The position numbers and the translations under genes are program-made. The notes under the pieces are model-generated. The model did not search any database, was not told the DNA's origin, and saw only the letters and a program-made list of their open reading frames with translations. Positions 45,213-57,308 of a stretch of 64,000 bases of DNA are shown piece after piece. Source of the DNA: Mermis nigrescens (taxonomy: Eukaryota > Nematoda > Enoplea > Mermithida > Mermithidae); assembly GCA_036768485.1 (NCBI GenBank), contig JAVLUZ010000271.1, positions 1,302,001 to 1,366,000 on the forward strand. Direction: 5' to 3'. How positions within the stretch are numbered: position 1 is the stretch's first letter; every line of letters begins with the position of its first letter.

Positions 45213-45843
45213 TCCCTTTTCTCCTGATACACATATGATTGGAAATTTGGTAATGGGTCGCCAAAAACTCCCTGAAATGACTTGAACCCGGAAGGAAGCG
45301 CTGGATAGATCGTTGATAGCTACACACCTGTTTCCGATTTCTCCGATGATCCTTCTTTTCATGTAAAAGCGTGAAAAGGTCAAAGGTTCATTGATATTAA
45401 ATGGTATGTTATCAGAGCAAGTTTTTTGTCGCAAAGCGAGGAAAAATTGATTCCTCCAGGCCAAAAAGTCGACAATAAAGGCGTTCGAAGCAACATGCAT
45501 AATTGACGCTTTAATTAATTGGAGGTTGGTTTCTCTTTCTCCAGATAAGAGTTTCGAAATCTCTAAAAGAACTCGTTTGGTCAAGAAGGACCCCTAATCT
45601 CGCGTATTTGCATACAACTGAAATCACTTATCCTCAACTATCCTCATCAGGACACCAACTTGGTTCTTTCACTGCAATATCTATTTGAGGATTTTCCACC
45701 AAACTATTTAGGGATTTTTTACTGGACAAAATTGCATATGTCTCTAGGTTGAAATCGGAGTATTTAAAAGGTAAATATGGAGTAAAAACCTTGGACGTAT
45801 GCACAGCAATGTTTCTTCGTGATACGAGCTGAGTTGTATTCAT
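45213..45843 (-). pseudogene. Unrecognised ORF pair, possible gene remnant
   Basis: The minus strand has an ATG at 45843 in good context (TTAAAATGAAT) opening 69 codons (NTTQLVSRRNIAVHTSKVF to VKEPSWCPDEDS). A second frame then starts within 50 bases and continues for about 120 codons (KRVLLEISKLLSGERETNLQ, then INEPLTFSRFYMKRRIIGEI) until it runs into the MITE. Composition is protein-like. I recognise no family. It could be one gene broken by a frameshift or small intron and then cut by the MITE. Confidence 0.35.
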
Positions 45844-45949
45844 TTTAAGTACTGTTTATCGTGGTTTTATTCTGTATTCGGTTTTCCGTGAATTCAGCTC
45901 GTTTTAAATCATATCAGAGCATGGGAGTGAGGGAATATTAACCCCCGAG

Positions 45950-46190
45950 CTTTAAAAAGCTGATTGCTTTATAGCCATTTTGGCCGGAAAAAGCGTTGCT
46001 ATATAGCCTTTTGGGCTCAATTCCAAAACATGCTAAATAGCTATTTTTAATCCAAAAAAGGCTGTATAGCTATGTTTGTAAGACCAAAAGGACTATACAG
46101 CTAGTTTTTCGAGCCCGAAAAGGCTGTAAAGCTAATTTTCTGAGCCCAAAAAGGTTATACCCGTTTTTACGAAGCACTTAGCTATCTACC
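45950..46190 (+). repeat. ~45-bp minisatellite
   Basis: Five to six degenerate units containing (T/A)TAGCTA and CC(A/C)AAAAGG, for example CTATATAGCCTTTTGGGC and GAGCCCGAAAAGGCTGTA. Confidence 0.75.
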
Positions 46191-46660
46191 AGTTTTTGGT
46201 CCCCCTGAAAGTTTGACGATGCGCACCTATGTTTTAAATGTTTAAGTAGATATTTTCGCTTATGCAATAGACTTTATTCTTTTTAATATGTGCTAAGGAA
46301 AAGTGAGTTCAATTTTAAAAATTGCATTTGCAGCCGTGCAGGGGACGGAAAAATTATGTTCTTAGAATTGTTTCATTCGCCTATGATCTGCTAAATTAAA
46401 GAACGAACTCAGTTTCCTTGTTTTAAATTGAATTCTAATTTCTAAATATGATAATTATCGATTTGGCGATTCGTATCATCCTGTCTCATTCAATGACTAC
46501 TTCTAATTGATTCGCTCGTTTTACTTGTTCTGCTCGATATTCCGGTTCGCTGCGTTATCACGACGACTTGGCCGTTTTGATAAGTCGCTTCAAAATGGTC
46601 TCATTAAACGAGTAGGTATACCTATAATAATCGGGTTATAGTCAAAGCAAATAATTACGT
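46191..46660. other. Upstream of the CRE cluster, no gene seen
   Basis: AT-rich to mixed DNA with no supported feature. Confidence 0.4.
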
Positions 46661-46662
46661 TG

Positions 46663-46933
46663 TGACGTTAAACCATAACGCAACTAGACTCCATGCTGTG
46701 CGCCTATCCCAATGTGCTTATTCATTCCGATATCTTACGTTACGTACCTATGTATAATACTATCCGGAGCTTATGTTTTCCATGATGACGTCACCTTACC
46801 CTTTGATAAGCGTAGTTGCTTTTCGTTCCTTTCCATACAACTATTTTTTTGATGTGAAAGCAAGTCGAATAATTCTTCCCCGGCTGATTGGCTGACGTTG
46901 CATTTTTTTCTAATTTCGCGTCGTCTGACGTCA
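46663..46933 (+). promoter_or_regulatory. CRE/CCAAT cluster, candidate NDRG-gene promoter
   Basis: Two perfect palindromic cAMP-response elements, TGACGTCA (46786-46793 and 46926-46933), and two partial ones, TGACGTTA (46663-46670) and TGACGTTG (46893-46900), lie within 271 bases. An inverted CCAAT box (ATTGG, 46887-46891) is among them. CRE sites are bound by CREB/ATF bZIP factors. The segment 46780-47110 is less AT-rich than its surroundings. It lies ~830 bases 5' of the candidate first coding exon of the NDRG-like gene, so a promoter is a fair inference. No start site is identified. Confidence 0.5.
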
Positions 46934-47761
46934 TTTTCCTCAATTTTCGCGGACTTTCTCACAAAATCCACCTCGCTTGATGAACGATCGGTGTCTCGTT
47001 TTGTCCTGTTTGTATTCTTCCGATTTGTACGTTTCGCAGCGGTGTGCGCTTCGGAATTGCGTCAATGTTTCCGTGAAGAAACGTTTTTTTCTACAATTTG
47101 CCATGCATAAATTATCATTATTGGCTTAGTGTAGACTAGTATTAAAAGCTCTGAGGTTAATATAAATAGTTTGCCACTTTACTCCTCTATTGGTAGTTTG
47201 AATTTTCGTCCTGGGTCGATTTGTTTTATTCCGGAAATCCAAGTACTAAGTTCAAAGTTTCCAAGACTTGGAATTTCCGAAGACCCGAATCTCCATTAAT
47301 TCTCTCGACAGGCTTGCAATGGCCGTTTTTTCGACCTTAAAAATTTCGGTTGTTTTCCCGACTCTACATTTAATTAATTTTCAAATGTGTTTCCAAGTTT
47401 TATTTTTGAATTAAATCGAATTTATTAAAATTCGAATTAAATTAGATAAATTTTAAATTCTTGTAAGTAAAAATTAATTGGCCTCGTATCAGAAGCTATG
47501 CGCCGATGATTAAGCTTTTTGAAGTTCAAGAAATTCATTCAAATTTGTATTGCATGCAATAAAATCAAGCGATAGTTGGATTTTAGTTGGTATTATTTAT
47601 TAATAGAAGTAAATAGGTAAAACTTGCTTTATTCTTCGTGTTTTTCTCTTGATTTAGTATAATTCTATAATACACGCTACTGCGTATTTCTCTTATTGCG
47701 CTTATTTGCCACTTAAATCGGCATGTGAATTCTGACTATTTATAATTGCGTATTCCCAACA

Positions 47762-47929
47762 ATGACAACGGTTGGTCAAATAATCGAGAATTGTAATAAT
47801 TTGGCATCGTGCCAAGCGGATCGGAACATCGACGACGTTATTATGACACCTGCGAGTTCGCCCAAACTTTCCGTTTCCGAAAAAGCTGACGCATTTCACC
47901 GGCCACTAGTTGAGGAAAATCGTATTTCA
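47762..47929 (+). CDS. Candidate first coding exon of the NDRG-like gene
   Basis: An ATG in good insect context (CAACAATGACA) opens 58 codons, including TTVGQIIENCNNLASC and DDVIMTPASSPKLSVSEKAD, ending HRPLVEENRIS before an in-frame TAA at 47936. Codon use looks coding-like. The acidic VEENRI tail is what would be expected just before the conserved NDRG domain: Drosophila MESK2, as I recall it, reads EDTRVETDKG there. A phase-0 donor is needed to join the next exon at 56065. GTTTTT at 47930 or GTTGAG at 47912 could serve, but neither is strong. The 8.1-kb gap to the next exon is large. Alternatively this is a chance ORF. Confidence 0.45.
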
Positions 47930-47939
47930 GTTTTTTAAG

Positions 47940-50900
47940 TGTATCTACCATTTTCGGTAAAACACGGAAAAATTGCATTTTTACGTTAGTATTGGGTGTT
48001 TTTACATTTATGTTTTTCTATCTAATTTTTTATAATGTGGACGCATTTTTTAAACTGTTATAAGTTTCATCCATACCAGTCCTTTAGTGCCTTCTTAAGA
48101 AAATGCGATCTAAAAAGTAGTTTATGCGTAACAATTAGAAATAATTTAAAATTTCTACTTTTGGGTTGGAGCGGCTGGACTGATTTTGAGTAAGGCCTAT
48201 ATGCACACTACCCAAACTGTTTATTGCCATTAAAATGGCTATTCGACCCTTCAAACGGTTAGGTATATATCAGTCAAATATTTCGGTCATTGAACGCTTT
48301 TGCTGTATCGCATAATGAATGATTCGAGATCTGAAGAAAATTATGTCTTAGCGGAATTTTCTTCAAATATGGGATAAATTTCAAGATATGGTAACGAATT
48401 CTCTATTCATTATCAAATTGACTGTAAACTTAAATTAGGCACCCAATTAAAATGCAAAATTAAAGAAAACTGAAAATAATAAAAAGTTACATGACGTAGA
48501 ATTTCTTGGAGGTGCCATGTTATGGATTGACTTTTTTGTACGCCGCACAGCTCTATTTTTCAGTCGGTATTTTCAGTAAAAATGACTTTTTTCCATAATT
48601 TTTAACTTTTCTCTGTAAAATAAGAAAGTTGTGTATTAATAGACGAACTTCTGTCAGGAAGATACTATACCTATTTTATCATCGAATGTATTTATTCTAA
48701 TATATTTTAATGTCGTGTAACATACGTATATTTGAAGAGCGCTTAATTTATTCTCAGTTGAAAGCTAATATTTAAAACTACAATGCCGTCTCATGTGTTT
48801 AGAATAAGGTATGAAAAGTTTAGTTTCCTTTTCTTACATGCATGCTCCACAAAAATGGCGAATTATGGCACTTATTCCGATTCGTGCACCCAGTAAAATG
48901 ACGTTTTAGCTAAGCTCATCTGAATTGCCCTATAGAAAATAAAATAAGCTTTCAGCTTTAAGCTTCCCCATAAGCAAATACGCATTATACATTCGCTATC
49001 TATTATCATTTCAATGAATTCGCTTGGCATCCGCATAAGCGGAGCGTTTATTTGCATGAGTTTTATTGCTAAAAAACCATTTTACAGTCCTTTCTGCACC
49101 AATAAATCAAATCAGGACGACAAACAATTTTTTTGGCACGCGTCCAACTCGCGTACGTTCATTTCAAGAAGCTGTGCTAAGCTTGTTTAGCTTTTTTATA
49201 ATCTGTGCCAAAGAACAGCTGTACGATATAAATCATTCGTTCGATTAAAAGAAAATCGGTTCTATGATGCAAAAACAGATGTAGCGAATACGAAAGTTTT
49301 TCTACAAAGTGTATGTCTTTGATTTTTTCTTTTTTAAATCGTATTTTTTGCGAATCAATGAATTTAGGCTTATAGGTTTGTCATTTAACCCTGTTTTTTT
49401 CAGTGCTATGCTTTTGCATCTGAATGACGGAAGGAAATAAAACAAACATATAGCATTGCATTTTTCCAAATGACTAAGTTTTCGAATTAATAATTACACA
49501 TATTCTACAAAGAATGCCGCTGCCTAAATCAATGCTCGTTTTGCAAAGTTTTTTTTGTAAATTTGCAGTTGAAAAATAGTTAAAAAGTCGGTAGTGAAAG
49601 AAACTGCCTCATCTTCGACATTGTCTTTATTTTCAATGACAAATCGAAGAAGGTGAAATGTATGCGTTATGCTAGACGTTTGCGAAATAACAAATTAATC
49701 ATATAAAATGCAAGCGTCATCTGGCCTGCGATTTCTTTATTCTCTGTATTCTATCAAAACACGCGTTTGTGAAAAAAGAATTAGTTTAATATTTAATTAG
49801 TAAATGATGCTTAACCGTCGCGCGATTTTTTGAATATAGTAACAAAACAGTGATTTAGCTACTTACGTAGATATATCTTATCGTATTTGCGATTTTTGTT
49901 CCGCGGAAATTATGAAAGTTTGGATGGATTAACTGAACTTGAAGTGAAGCTACGGCGTCCAAAAAAGGTGTAGCATCAGAGCTAGAAAATTTCTATAAAA
50001 TGTTTTTAAGGGCTCTAAAAATGATTGTTCGTGTCAAAAACATCAGTTTTGATGATGTTCCTTCTTTTTAAACGACAAAAACATCAAAGTTTTCAAGAAC
50101 AATCCAATCAAATTGAAGAAAATATATTCCAAAATTTCTTTTTGATGCGAAGCACTGAGAACAATTTGTTCCTAAGTGAAATATCGCTGAAACACTAAAA
50201 ACAATATCTTTTTAGATATTTCTGGAGAACCGAAAATTCTCGATGATGAAAAACTTTTTTGTGGGGAGAGGGGCTGTAAGTACCCCAAAACCCCAATATA
50301 ATGATTGGAAAATTTAATACGATTGAAGATTTTATGGACATAAAACATGAATGTTTACTAGTTCAAATGTGAACAATAGACAAAAAATGAACAGAGGAGG
50401 ATTAAGTACACTTACCTTACTTTTTCAAACAATAAAACCATATGGTTGAGGAAGCTGTGTTGAATATATCGCACACATACACTGTTGTGAAGCTTTATGT
50501 TTATGTTGCGGTCGAACAGCGCAGTCGGATGCTTATTTTATAACTTTTTTGTTGATTTTTCAGTTAAATTATTTATTAGACGCTTTTGAAAGATTATTTA
50601 GCAAAATTGTTTTTTGCCTTTTCCGTAGAATTTTATTTTATCGTATAGTTATTCCTTTTTTTCGCCAAATTTATTATATTTTTCAATTGGCGCAGTATTT
50701 TCAGCGTGCATCCGTTTTTGGCATGCATTGGTAAAATTCCTTCTGCTGTCATAAAATCTTCAGCCTTTGGGACCATATAGTCGCAAAAACATTAGCCATG
50801 TTGGTCGCAAATTAAACGTGATATTTCATCGGCCCAGGAACAATGTTTTTTATTATTTAGTTTATGCTTTTACGAATTCTATCCACTGAAAAGAATAAAA

Positions 50901-53545
50901 AGCGGCTTATTGTCGCAACGTCATTGTTGTTCGCTTAGGTTTTTTGACAAAATGTATTTTCGAATAAGTAAGTCACGTTAGCTTAGATTTTCCTGTGTTG
51001 TTTTGCAATTTCGCAATGATGAAAAAGTAAGCATGAGATCATATGTAAAAATGCGAGGTGAAATGAAGATGAAGATATGATTAATTATCTTGTCATTTAT
51101 ATGTAGACCCAGCGCTTCATATACACGGTTCGCTGCGTCAGTTTCTTGTATGTTCCTTTGCCAGCTTAAGTACATTAAACTTATTGACGTCTCCTCTTCC
51201 AACGTATTTTATAGTTCTTCCGATCAAGCTTAGTTTGAAAGAGTGTACTTGCTTAAAAGTGATAATTTAGGAAGCAATTAGCGTAAGTGGAAAAATTTTA
51301 TATTTCGCACACTGGGAGGTATGGGGGTATTCCCCTATCTCAACTTTGGTAAGGCATTCCCCCCGCAGACCATTTGCGGACCAAAACCTATTGTTGGAAT
51401 TATGAAAGAGCGCCAAATGATGCCCAGCAGTATAATCTGAACGTCCATTCATTCATTCAGACACTTGTTGTCCATTATTCTGCCCATATTTGATAGTCCA
51501 AATCATTCCATCGTTCTTATTATCATTTGATTTTATGCAAACTTTATCACGAATAATCAAGAGGGGTAAAATAAAGCGAATTGAAGCATTTTTACGGATT
51601 GTAACGGGGGTGGGTAAGGAATAACAAAAATATCTGAAAAATCAATATAAACTCATCGTTTTAGCGCCATAATTAGCCATAAAAGTTAATCATTTACTCC
51701 TCCCCCTAAAAACTCGGTTTACTCCTCCCAGAACTTTTGTCCGTGTGCATGTATGATTCGACAGAACATAAAAATAGTGGAAACTCTGAATGCACGAGTT
51801 ATATTAAGGCGGGCTATTAAAGGCTACTGGAAAAAAGTCGTATGTTGGAGTTGGACTTCAGACAATGTTCTTTAAGACTAGAATTAGATTGATTCTGTCA
51901 AAAGCTTATTAATTTAGATCCATTTGGGATCGGAGACCTTCGACCAATATCGTCGTTTCCTACTTCTAGAATTTCAGAGCTTTAGCCTTTTTCTTTCTCT
52001 CCTTAGCTTTTGGCCAGCAGCTCGCTTTTGTAAGCCTTTTTGGTGTCATTTTCTACTGTTTTTGAGCGGAATTATACTAATGTCAATCTTTTTCTACGAA
52101 CGGACAAGTAAATAAAGAATCGTTGCTTTTTTAACATCTTTTAGTCAATTTCTCCAATCGTTTAGATTTAGTCTGTCTTTACAAATCTCTTGAGGTATCA
52201 AAATAGCTCAACACGCATAAATTCGTGATTCAGATTTAAAAGCTTGCATCCGCACTTTCAGGCAAAAAAATTTACGATATTCTGTTTACTTAAAATGCTT
52301 CAGAACGAACGACGTTCATGTCACTTCATAATCAGAATATTAACCAATATAACGTTTTTGGATTTAAACTGACCTCGGGGCTCAAATGCTAGAAAAAACC
52401 CATGACCAACCAACATTGACAATATAAATTGTCCATTTTAATTTCCTTTAGCCAGCGTATATATATGTTGATTTCGCAAAATTAGAAGATTTTTAATTAC
52501 GCTACTTTAGCTAAACCCTTTTGCCGTTCTCTATTCAGTGATCAACTGTTCAAAAAGTAGAATAAACAAGATATCAAAAAACTGGTCGTATGAGATGATT
52601 GCTGATGATCATGCGCATTTTGTTTGTTTAACTAGTTTAGAATTCTTTCGCGCTTAATAATGGCTGCGTAGTTTGTGTAATTCACATAAGAAGTTCGCTC
52701 TTGGTGTAGTTTTTCGTTCTGCTGCGTCAAATTACATGGAAATACTCCAGCACTCTTTTATCTACCGAATCTAAATATTATATTTACACTTTACCTTGTT
52801 ACCTTTGATTAGAGGCCATGAGGATTGAATAGGGAAAGGCTCATCAGAAATAAATTTTTATCAGTGTTCTCTTTAAATTGTTTGGGAATTAGGAACACAG
52901 TATGACTGGTCTCATGGGGGAGGTGCAGTCCGAAAGCTTTTTGACCTTAAATAGCTATAAAAATTGGTATAAATACTAAAATAATTATAAAAAATATGTT
53001 AATACATAGTTTCTTGTCAGTTTCAAGCACTGCAGAAATTTTATGATTTTCATCCTTTTTTGGTCTTCATTTTGTCTGATTTTTCTTGGAAATTTCTCGA
53101 TTTTCCCATTCTTAGGTCTACAGACCCCAATCAAACCCTCTCTGCACGTGTATGTCTGGTTAGTACTTAACTAGGTACTTATTCGAATTTTTGGCTAAAC
53201 GATTACTTATGTCTACTCAGATTTGACTGAATTGTGAAAAGCACTCTTTGATGAAAATTTTCTGTAGAGAGCCTTGTCTAAAAATGTCCTAGTCCTAGAA
53301 TTTTGTTTCTAACAATTATCGAAAAAATTCATATTGGAAAGTGATAATTAATGCGCTTGTTTGTTTCATTTGCTTCGATTATCGTTTTTCATGCGCGTTA
53401 CGACCCATCTCTTTTTTTCTTCTCTCTAACTGTAAACTGGACATAATTTGGCATATTTCGGCTTCACAATTAAACGTTATTAATTGCCTTACCGCGTTAC
53501 ATAATCGCCACATGGTCGAAAATCGCGGCACCAAGGTAAACTATT
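47940..53545. other. Large presumed intron of the NDRG-like gene
   Basis: 5.6 kb with no supported exon. Seen in it: ordinary AT-rich DNA, a G/C-run patch at 50255-50295 and 51690-51735 (small MITE scraps), and a family-D fragment at 53030-53160. The frame at 51267-51452 (minus) has no recognisable domain. Confidence 0.5.
53030..53160 (-). mobile_element. MITE-like family D fragment
   Basis: The reverse complement of the D-family segment with AAATTCC and GACCCC at its end; TCTTGGAAATTTCTCGATTT and ACAGACCCCAATCAAACCC are the recognisable parts. Confidence 0.5.
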
Positions 53546-53553
53546 TCGTAAAT

Positions 53554-53753
53554 CAGTGGCGGATCTAGGATTTTTCTAAGGGGGGCGGTACCCCTAAGGG
53601 GGGGGGGGGCGGAACCCTGACTTGGGCGGAAAAATTAGCCGTTTTAACCCGAAAATCGCAAAAAATCGCTCAAAAATGCTTCATTTTTCGCACTTTTTTT
53701 GGCCAATGGGGAAGCAGCCGCCCCCCCCCGCCCCTTCCCTAAATCCGCCCCTG
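53554..53753. mobile_element. hAT-type MITE, 200 bp
   Basis: Ends CAGTGGCGGATCTAGG and, inverted, CAGGGGCGGATTTAGG, with an exact 8-bp target duplication TCGTAAAT (53546-53553 and 53754-53761). G/C-runs follow each end and a TTTCGCACTTTTT core lies between. Termini of the CAG(T/G)GGCGGAT type are widespread in animal hAT MITEs. It sits in the presumed first intron of the NDRG-like gene. Confidence 0.95.
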
Positions 53754-54364
53754 TCGTAAATAAAAGTCTGGAAAACATAATTCATTGAAGACGAAAAAAC
53801 GAAAATAAACGCGATGAAAGTTCTCGGGTGATTTTCGGTCTTATACTTGTAAAAGTTTTATTTATGCTCGTAGAATGGGCGGCCAGATGCGCGTTAAAGA
53901 TAAAACACAAAAATTTTTTATCAGAATTTAATTTGGGGAATTACGAACTTTGGGACATAAATCGTGTGATCGCGTAAATTGTTAAAACATGACAACTGAA
54001 TCAGCACGTTAAACTCGCGAAAGATTGTGCGAAACGCTATGTTTCAATTTATTGTAATGCCTAAGGCCTTAGGCCAGCTAAAAATATGATAAGTGAGTCA
54101 GCATTTACGTCAATAAAATTCTCGTTGGATTTCATTGACATTTGTTGCTGAACTGAGCAAGCAATTCAATAGATCACAGCAAAGTATTAGGTAAAACACC
54201 CACAGCAAGTTTTTCATTCAAAAGACAGAAGAAGGTCCCATTCGATGATATGAAACTTCATTTATAATCTGATTTTCGTTATTATAAAGATATTATATTA
54301 ATATTTCATTCATTTGCAGCCTCAAGGAAATAGCTACATGCAAAAACATGGTCTAGGAAAGTTT

Positions 54365-55405
54365 GTCGACGCCGTTTTAGCGATAGAAGCATGATTGTAG
54401 TCTGTTCCATTTCAAACATACATAGTATAGATGTATATACGATACGCATTAGCGCAAAGAGATAGCAATGGGACTAGGGCGAGGTGGTTGGCCATGAAAG
54501 GGTGTCCCTGAATTTGGGAGAGGTGGCCTCTGAATAGAGCTAAAATCGAAATTTCTTATGAACCAGGTGTTCGATTTAGCCAAGATTTTATATGTAGGGC
54601 GGATATATGCAAAGCATGTGATCTCTTTTGCGAGAATGCATTCGGATTTCTGTGGCTATGTTAGAATACATTAGTATATATCTCGCGAAGCAATAGTCCA
54701 ATTGAGCTCAAATTTCGGAAAAATGATTGAAATATGCCGTATATACTTTACACGCGTTGAGAAAGCGTCAGGTTTACCGTACCGATTCTATATCGCATAA
54801 CCTTATATCTCATGAACCAATGGTATGCTAACGTTGAAAGTTTGGTAACATGATTGCTACTCATGGAGCACGTGATAAGACGATGTCGATGCACCTGGGT
54901 GCATTAATATCGCTACAGTTACCCAAGCGATTCGACATCGTTTAATTAATTGCTTTATATGTAGCAATCATGTTCAATAAACTTCAAAATAAGCGAACCA
55001 CTGCTTCATGAAATATAAGCACACATGCTATATAACATAGTTACAGCATACCTGACACTTTGCCATCGTGTATAAAGTATATTCGGCATAATTCAATCAT
55101 TTTTCCAGAATTTGGGCTCAATTGGACTATTGGTTCGCGAAATATATACTAACGTGCTATAAGATAATTACAGTAATCCGGTTGCATTCGTGCGAAAGAT
55201 ATCATTTAGCTTTATACAGGGTCACCCCTCTATCACCTCGAGCATTCTCATGCCCTGCTCGCCTATTCCTTTTACTGTGTATGCATGCCGCTGCACGCAG
55301 TAGGTACATACATACCCATCGTTTGAAATGGAACGGGCTACAATCATGCTTTCGTCGCCAAAATGGCCGGCGCCAAAACGGCGTCTCCAAAACGTCCCAT
55401 TCCGA
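54365..55405. mobile_element. 1.04-kb foldback element
   Basis: Imperfect inverted arms of about 450-500 bases each. Outer motif AAGCATGATTGTAG(T/C)C then GTTCCATTTCAAAC at 54388 and, inverted, at 55327. Inner match: GCGAAGCAATAGTCCAATTG (54687) against CAATTGGACTATTGGTTCGC (55119). The hinge is a small hairpin at 54880-54945 (GACGATGTCGATGC / GATTCGACATCG). No coding content and no target duplication resolved. Confidence 0.75.
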
Positions 55406-55559
55406 CAAAAAACGTTTAGGGCGGCATACAGTAACGCAATTTTCCGCTGTGAAATTTCACATGCCTGTTGATCAGTATGCACGTGCAATAGTTGTCTTAT
55501 ACCTCTCTTGTAATAAATGTATCAACCTGTAATGGGCTCAAAATTTGAGAAGTAGTCGA

Positions 55560-56064
55560 CATTTGAGGTATATGAGGGGGTTTATTGGCCAAAAATGGCA
55601 AAATAAGGCCTGTTATCTATTCATTTTTTATTTATCTTTTTTATCTTTGCCGAACACTTTTTGTAATTAATCGTTTCATGAAAAAGAAGGCATTATGCTA
55701 AGTATTGTCAACTGTAAACAATCCGACGGTAAAAAATCAAATCGCTCCATTGGAGCGAAATGCTTATTGTCAAATTGAGTCTACTTATAATTAGATTTTA
55801 ATTTTAACGTAAATATTACTCACAAACTTCTTTTATTTCATGCGTCCAGTAATAAAGGAAGTATATCTATTGAAAATTTTCAGTTTACTTAAATAAATGC
55901 TCATTCTTATTTCTAATAATTTTCCTTGATTTAATTTTTTTAAAGAATTATCTTTTCATCAATTTTACGTCGCATTTTTAAGTTCAATTTTATTTGATAA
56001 TCCACTTGCGCTAGTAGGTAATGAATGTATGCATTTAAATTTAAATGCGCGTCTTTTCGATTAG
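55560..56064. other. Intron upstream of the first certain NDRG exon
   Basis: AT-rich; a family-like scrap at 55560-55620. It ends with the acceptor tcgattag at 56064. Confidence 0.4.
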
Positions 56065-56161
56065 GAAAAAGTTGCCACCTCAGTAGGAACTATTACCGTG
56101 TACGTATCCGGCGAACGCAAAAAAGCGGCAATTATCACTTATCATGATCTAGGTTTGAATG
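56065..56161 (+). CDS. NDRG/MESK2-like protein, conserved-domain exon a
   Basis: NDRG proteins are cytoplasmic alpha/beta-hydrolase-fold proteins without catalysis, linked to stress response, trafficking and growth control; Drosophila MESK2 came from a KSR (Ras pathway) screen. This exon encodes VGTITVYVSGERKKAAIITY then HDLGLN, the first strands of the fold; ITYHDLGLN is a signature of the family. It is bounded by acceptor ttag and donor G/gtaagt, starts in phase 0 and ends in phase 1. Confidence 0.92.
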
Positions 56162-56189
56162 GTAAGTAGACATGCACACAGCATAAGAA

Positions 56190-56590
56190 TTCTGGGGTAG
56201 GGATTTGAAATTCGAAATTCGGGAGTGCCTTATGTGGGCCCGAAAATGGTGAGTTAAAGTGAAAACATCGTTTTTCGGCATTTCTAGCGATGTTCTACTT
56301 TTCTAGAGCAGCAAAAATAAAAAAATTTCAAAATAAGTCAGAAAAAGTCAAACAAATTGAAGAAAAAGTAAACAAAAGATGAGTACATGTCGCGAAGCGC
56401 CAGAAATTTGAAATTTTTGAGCAAGTAGATAGTAAAAACGCTTAAAAAGCACTTTTTCTACGAATTTTTCAAAAATTTCTGGAAACATTAATTACGAATC
56501 CGGTGGGTGGTTGAACTGAAACTGAATGAACAAATGAACGATGAACAAACGAATGATGAACAAACCCACCAACCCCTCCCCCAATGATCA
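56190..56590 (+). mobile_element. MITE-like family B, copy 2
   Basis: Starts 29 bases after the NDRG donor. Hallmarks are GAATTCTGGGGTAGGG, AAAACATCGTTTTTCGGCAT, GATGAGTACATGTCGCGAAG and CGCCAGAAATTTG. Near its right end it has a tetranucleotide-like GAATGAACAAATGAACGATG run. Confidence 0.7.
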
Positions 56591-56599
56591 TGTATGATG

Positions 56600-57300
56600 T
56601 AAGCTGGCGAAGTTGGTCTATTTTAGCTGATTTATTTCATTTTATCTTGATTTATCCGTCCTAACATAGATTAGCTCTTAGTTCCTGGATAGCTCGTTAT
56701 AATCAATTAGTTTTGTCAAGCTTAATACGTAGTTTGATGTAGAAATAGGATAATTTAGTCCTAGATTAAATTTTAGCTTTCCTAAGCTTCAGAAGCAATT
56801 GAAGTGACCAAAAAAGATTTCTTCGGTGCGTCTCTCTAAATGAGTTTCTCAATTTCCATCTAGTTTCTCTCCTCCTAATCTTTTAAAAATTTTATTGGTG
56901 AATTTTTTAAATTTTGTAAATTAAATATAACATGTGTTCTATTCTTATCAAATTTTATTTTTATAAACGTAGATTTGGCTCACTTAATCAATTATTTGTG
57001 ACATAAATTTCTTAGCGATTGCAGCTACTTATAGTAAATTGATTTTGTTGCTCTTAGTCGCGTTAAATTTGCTTATTGGATTTAATGTTTTATTTAGTTG
57101 AGCATAAACACTTAAACGGTGAAGTTTAAAGTTTGTTCCGTAAAATGAATTGTAGAAAAATTAATCGATTTTTAGCAATATACAGCTTATTTGGAATTCT
57201 CCGAAAAATGTATATTTCAGATTTTCTAGTCAATTTTTTATTTATCCATTTCTTGCGCTTACAGTTTTGCAGCAACTGCAATCTGCTTATTGTACTTTTA
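56600..57300. other. NDRG intron, nothing recognised
   Basis: AT-rich DNA, no exon or repeat with clear ends. Confidence 0.45.
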
Positions 57301-57308
57301 TCTCAATA

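Noticed and set aside
51267..51452. 61-codon minus-strand ORF (HHLALFHNSNNRFWSANGLR)
   Set aside because: Protein-like for about 30 residues but matches nothing known to me; no exon borders; opposite to the NDRG-like gene in its large intron.
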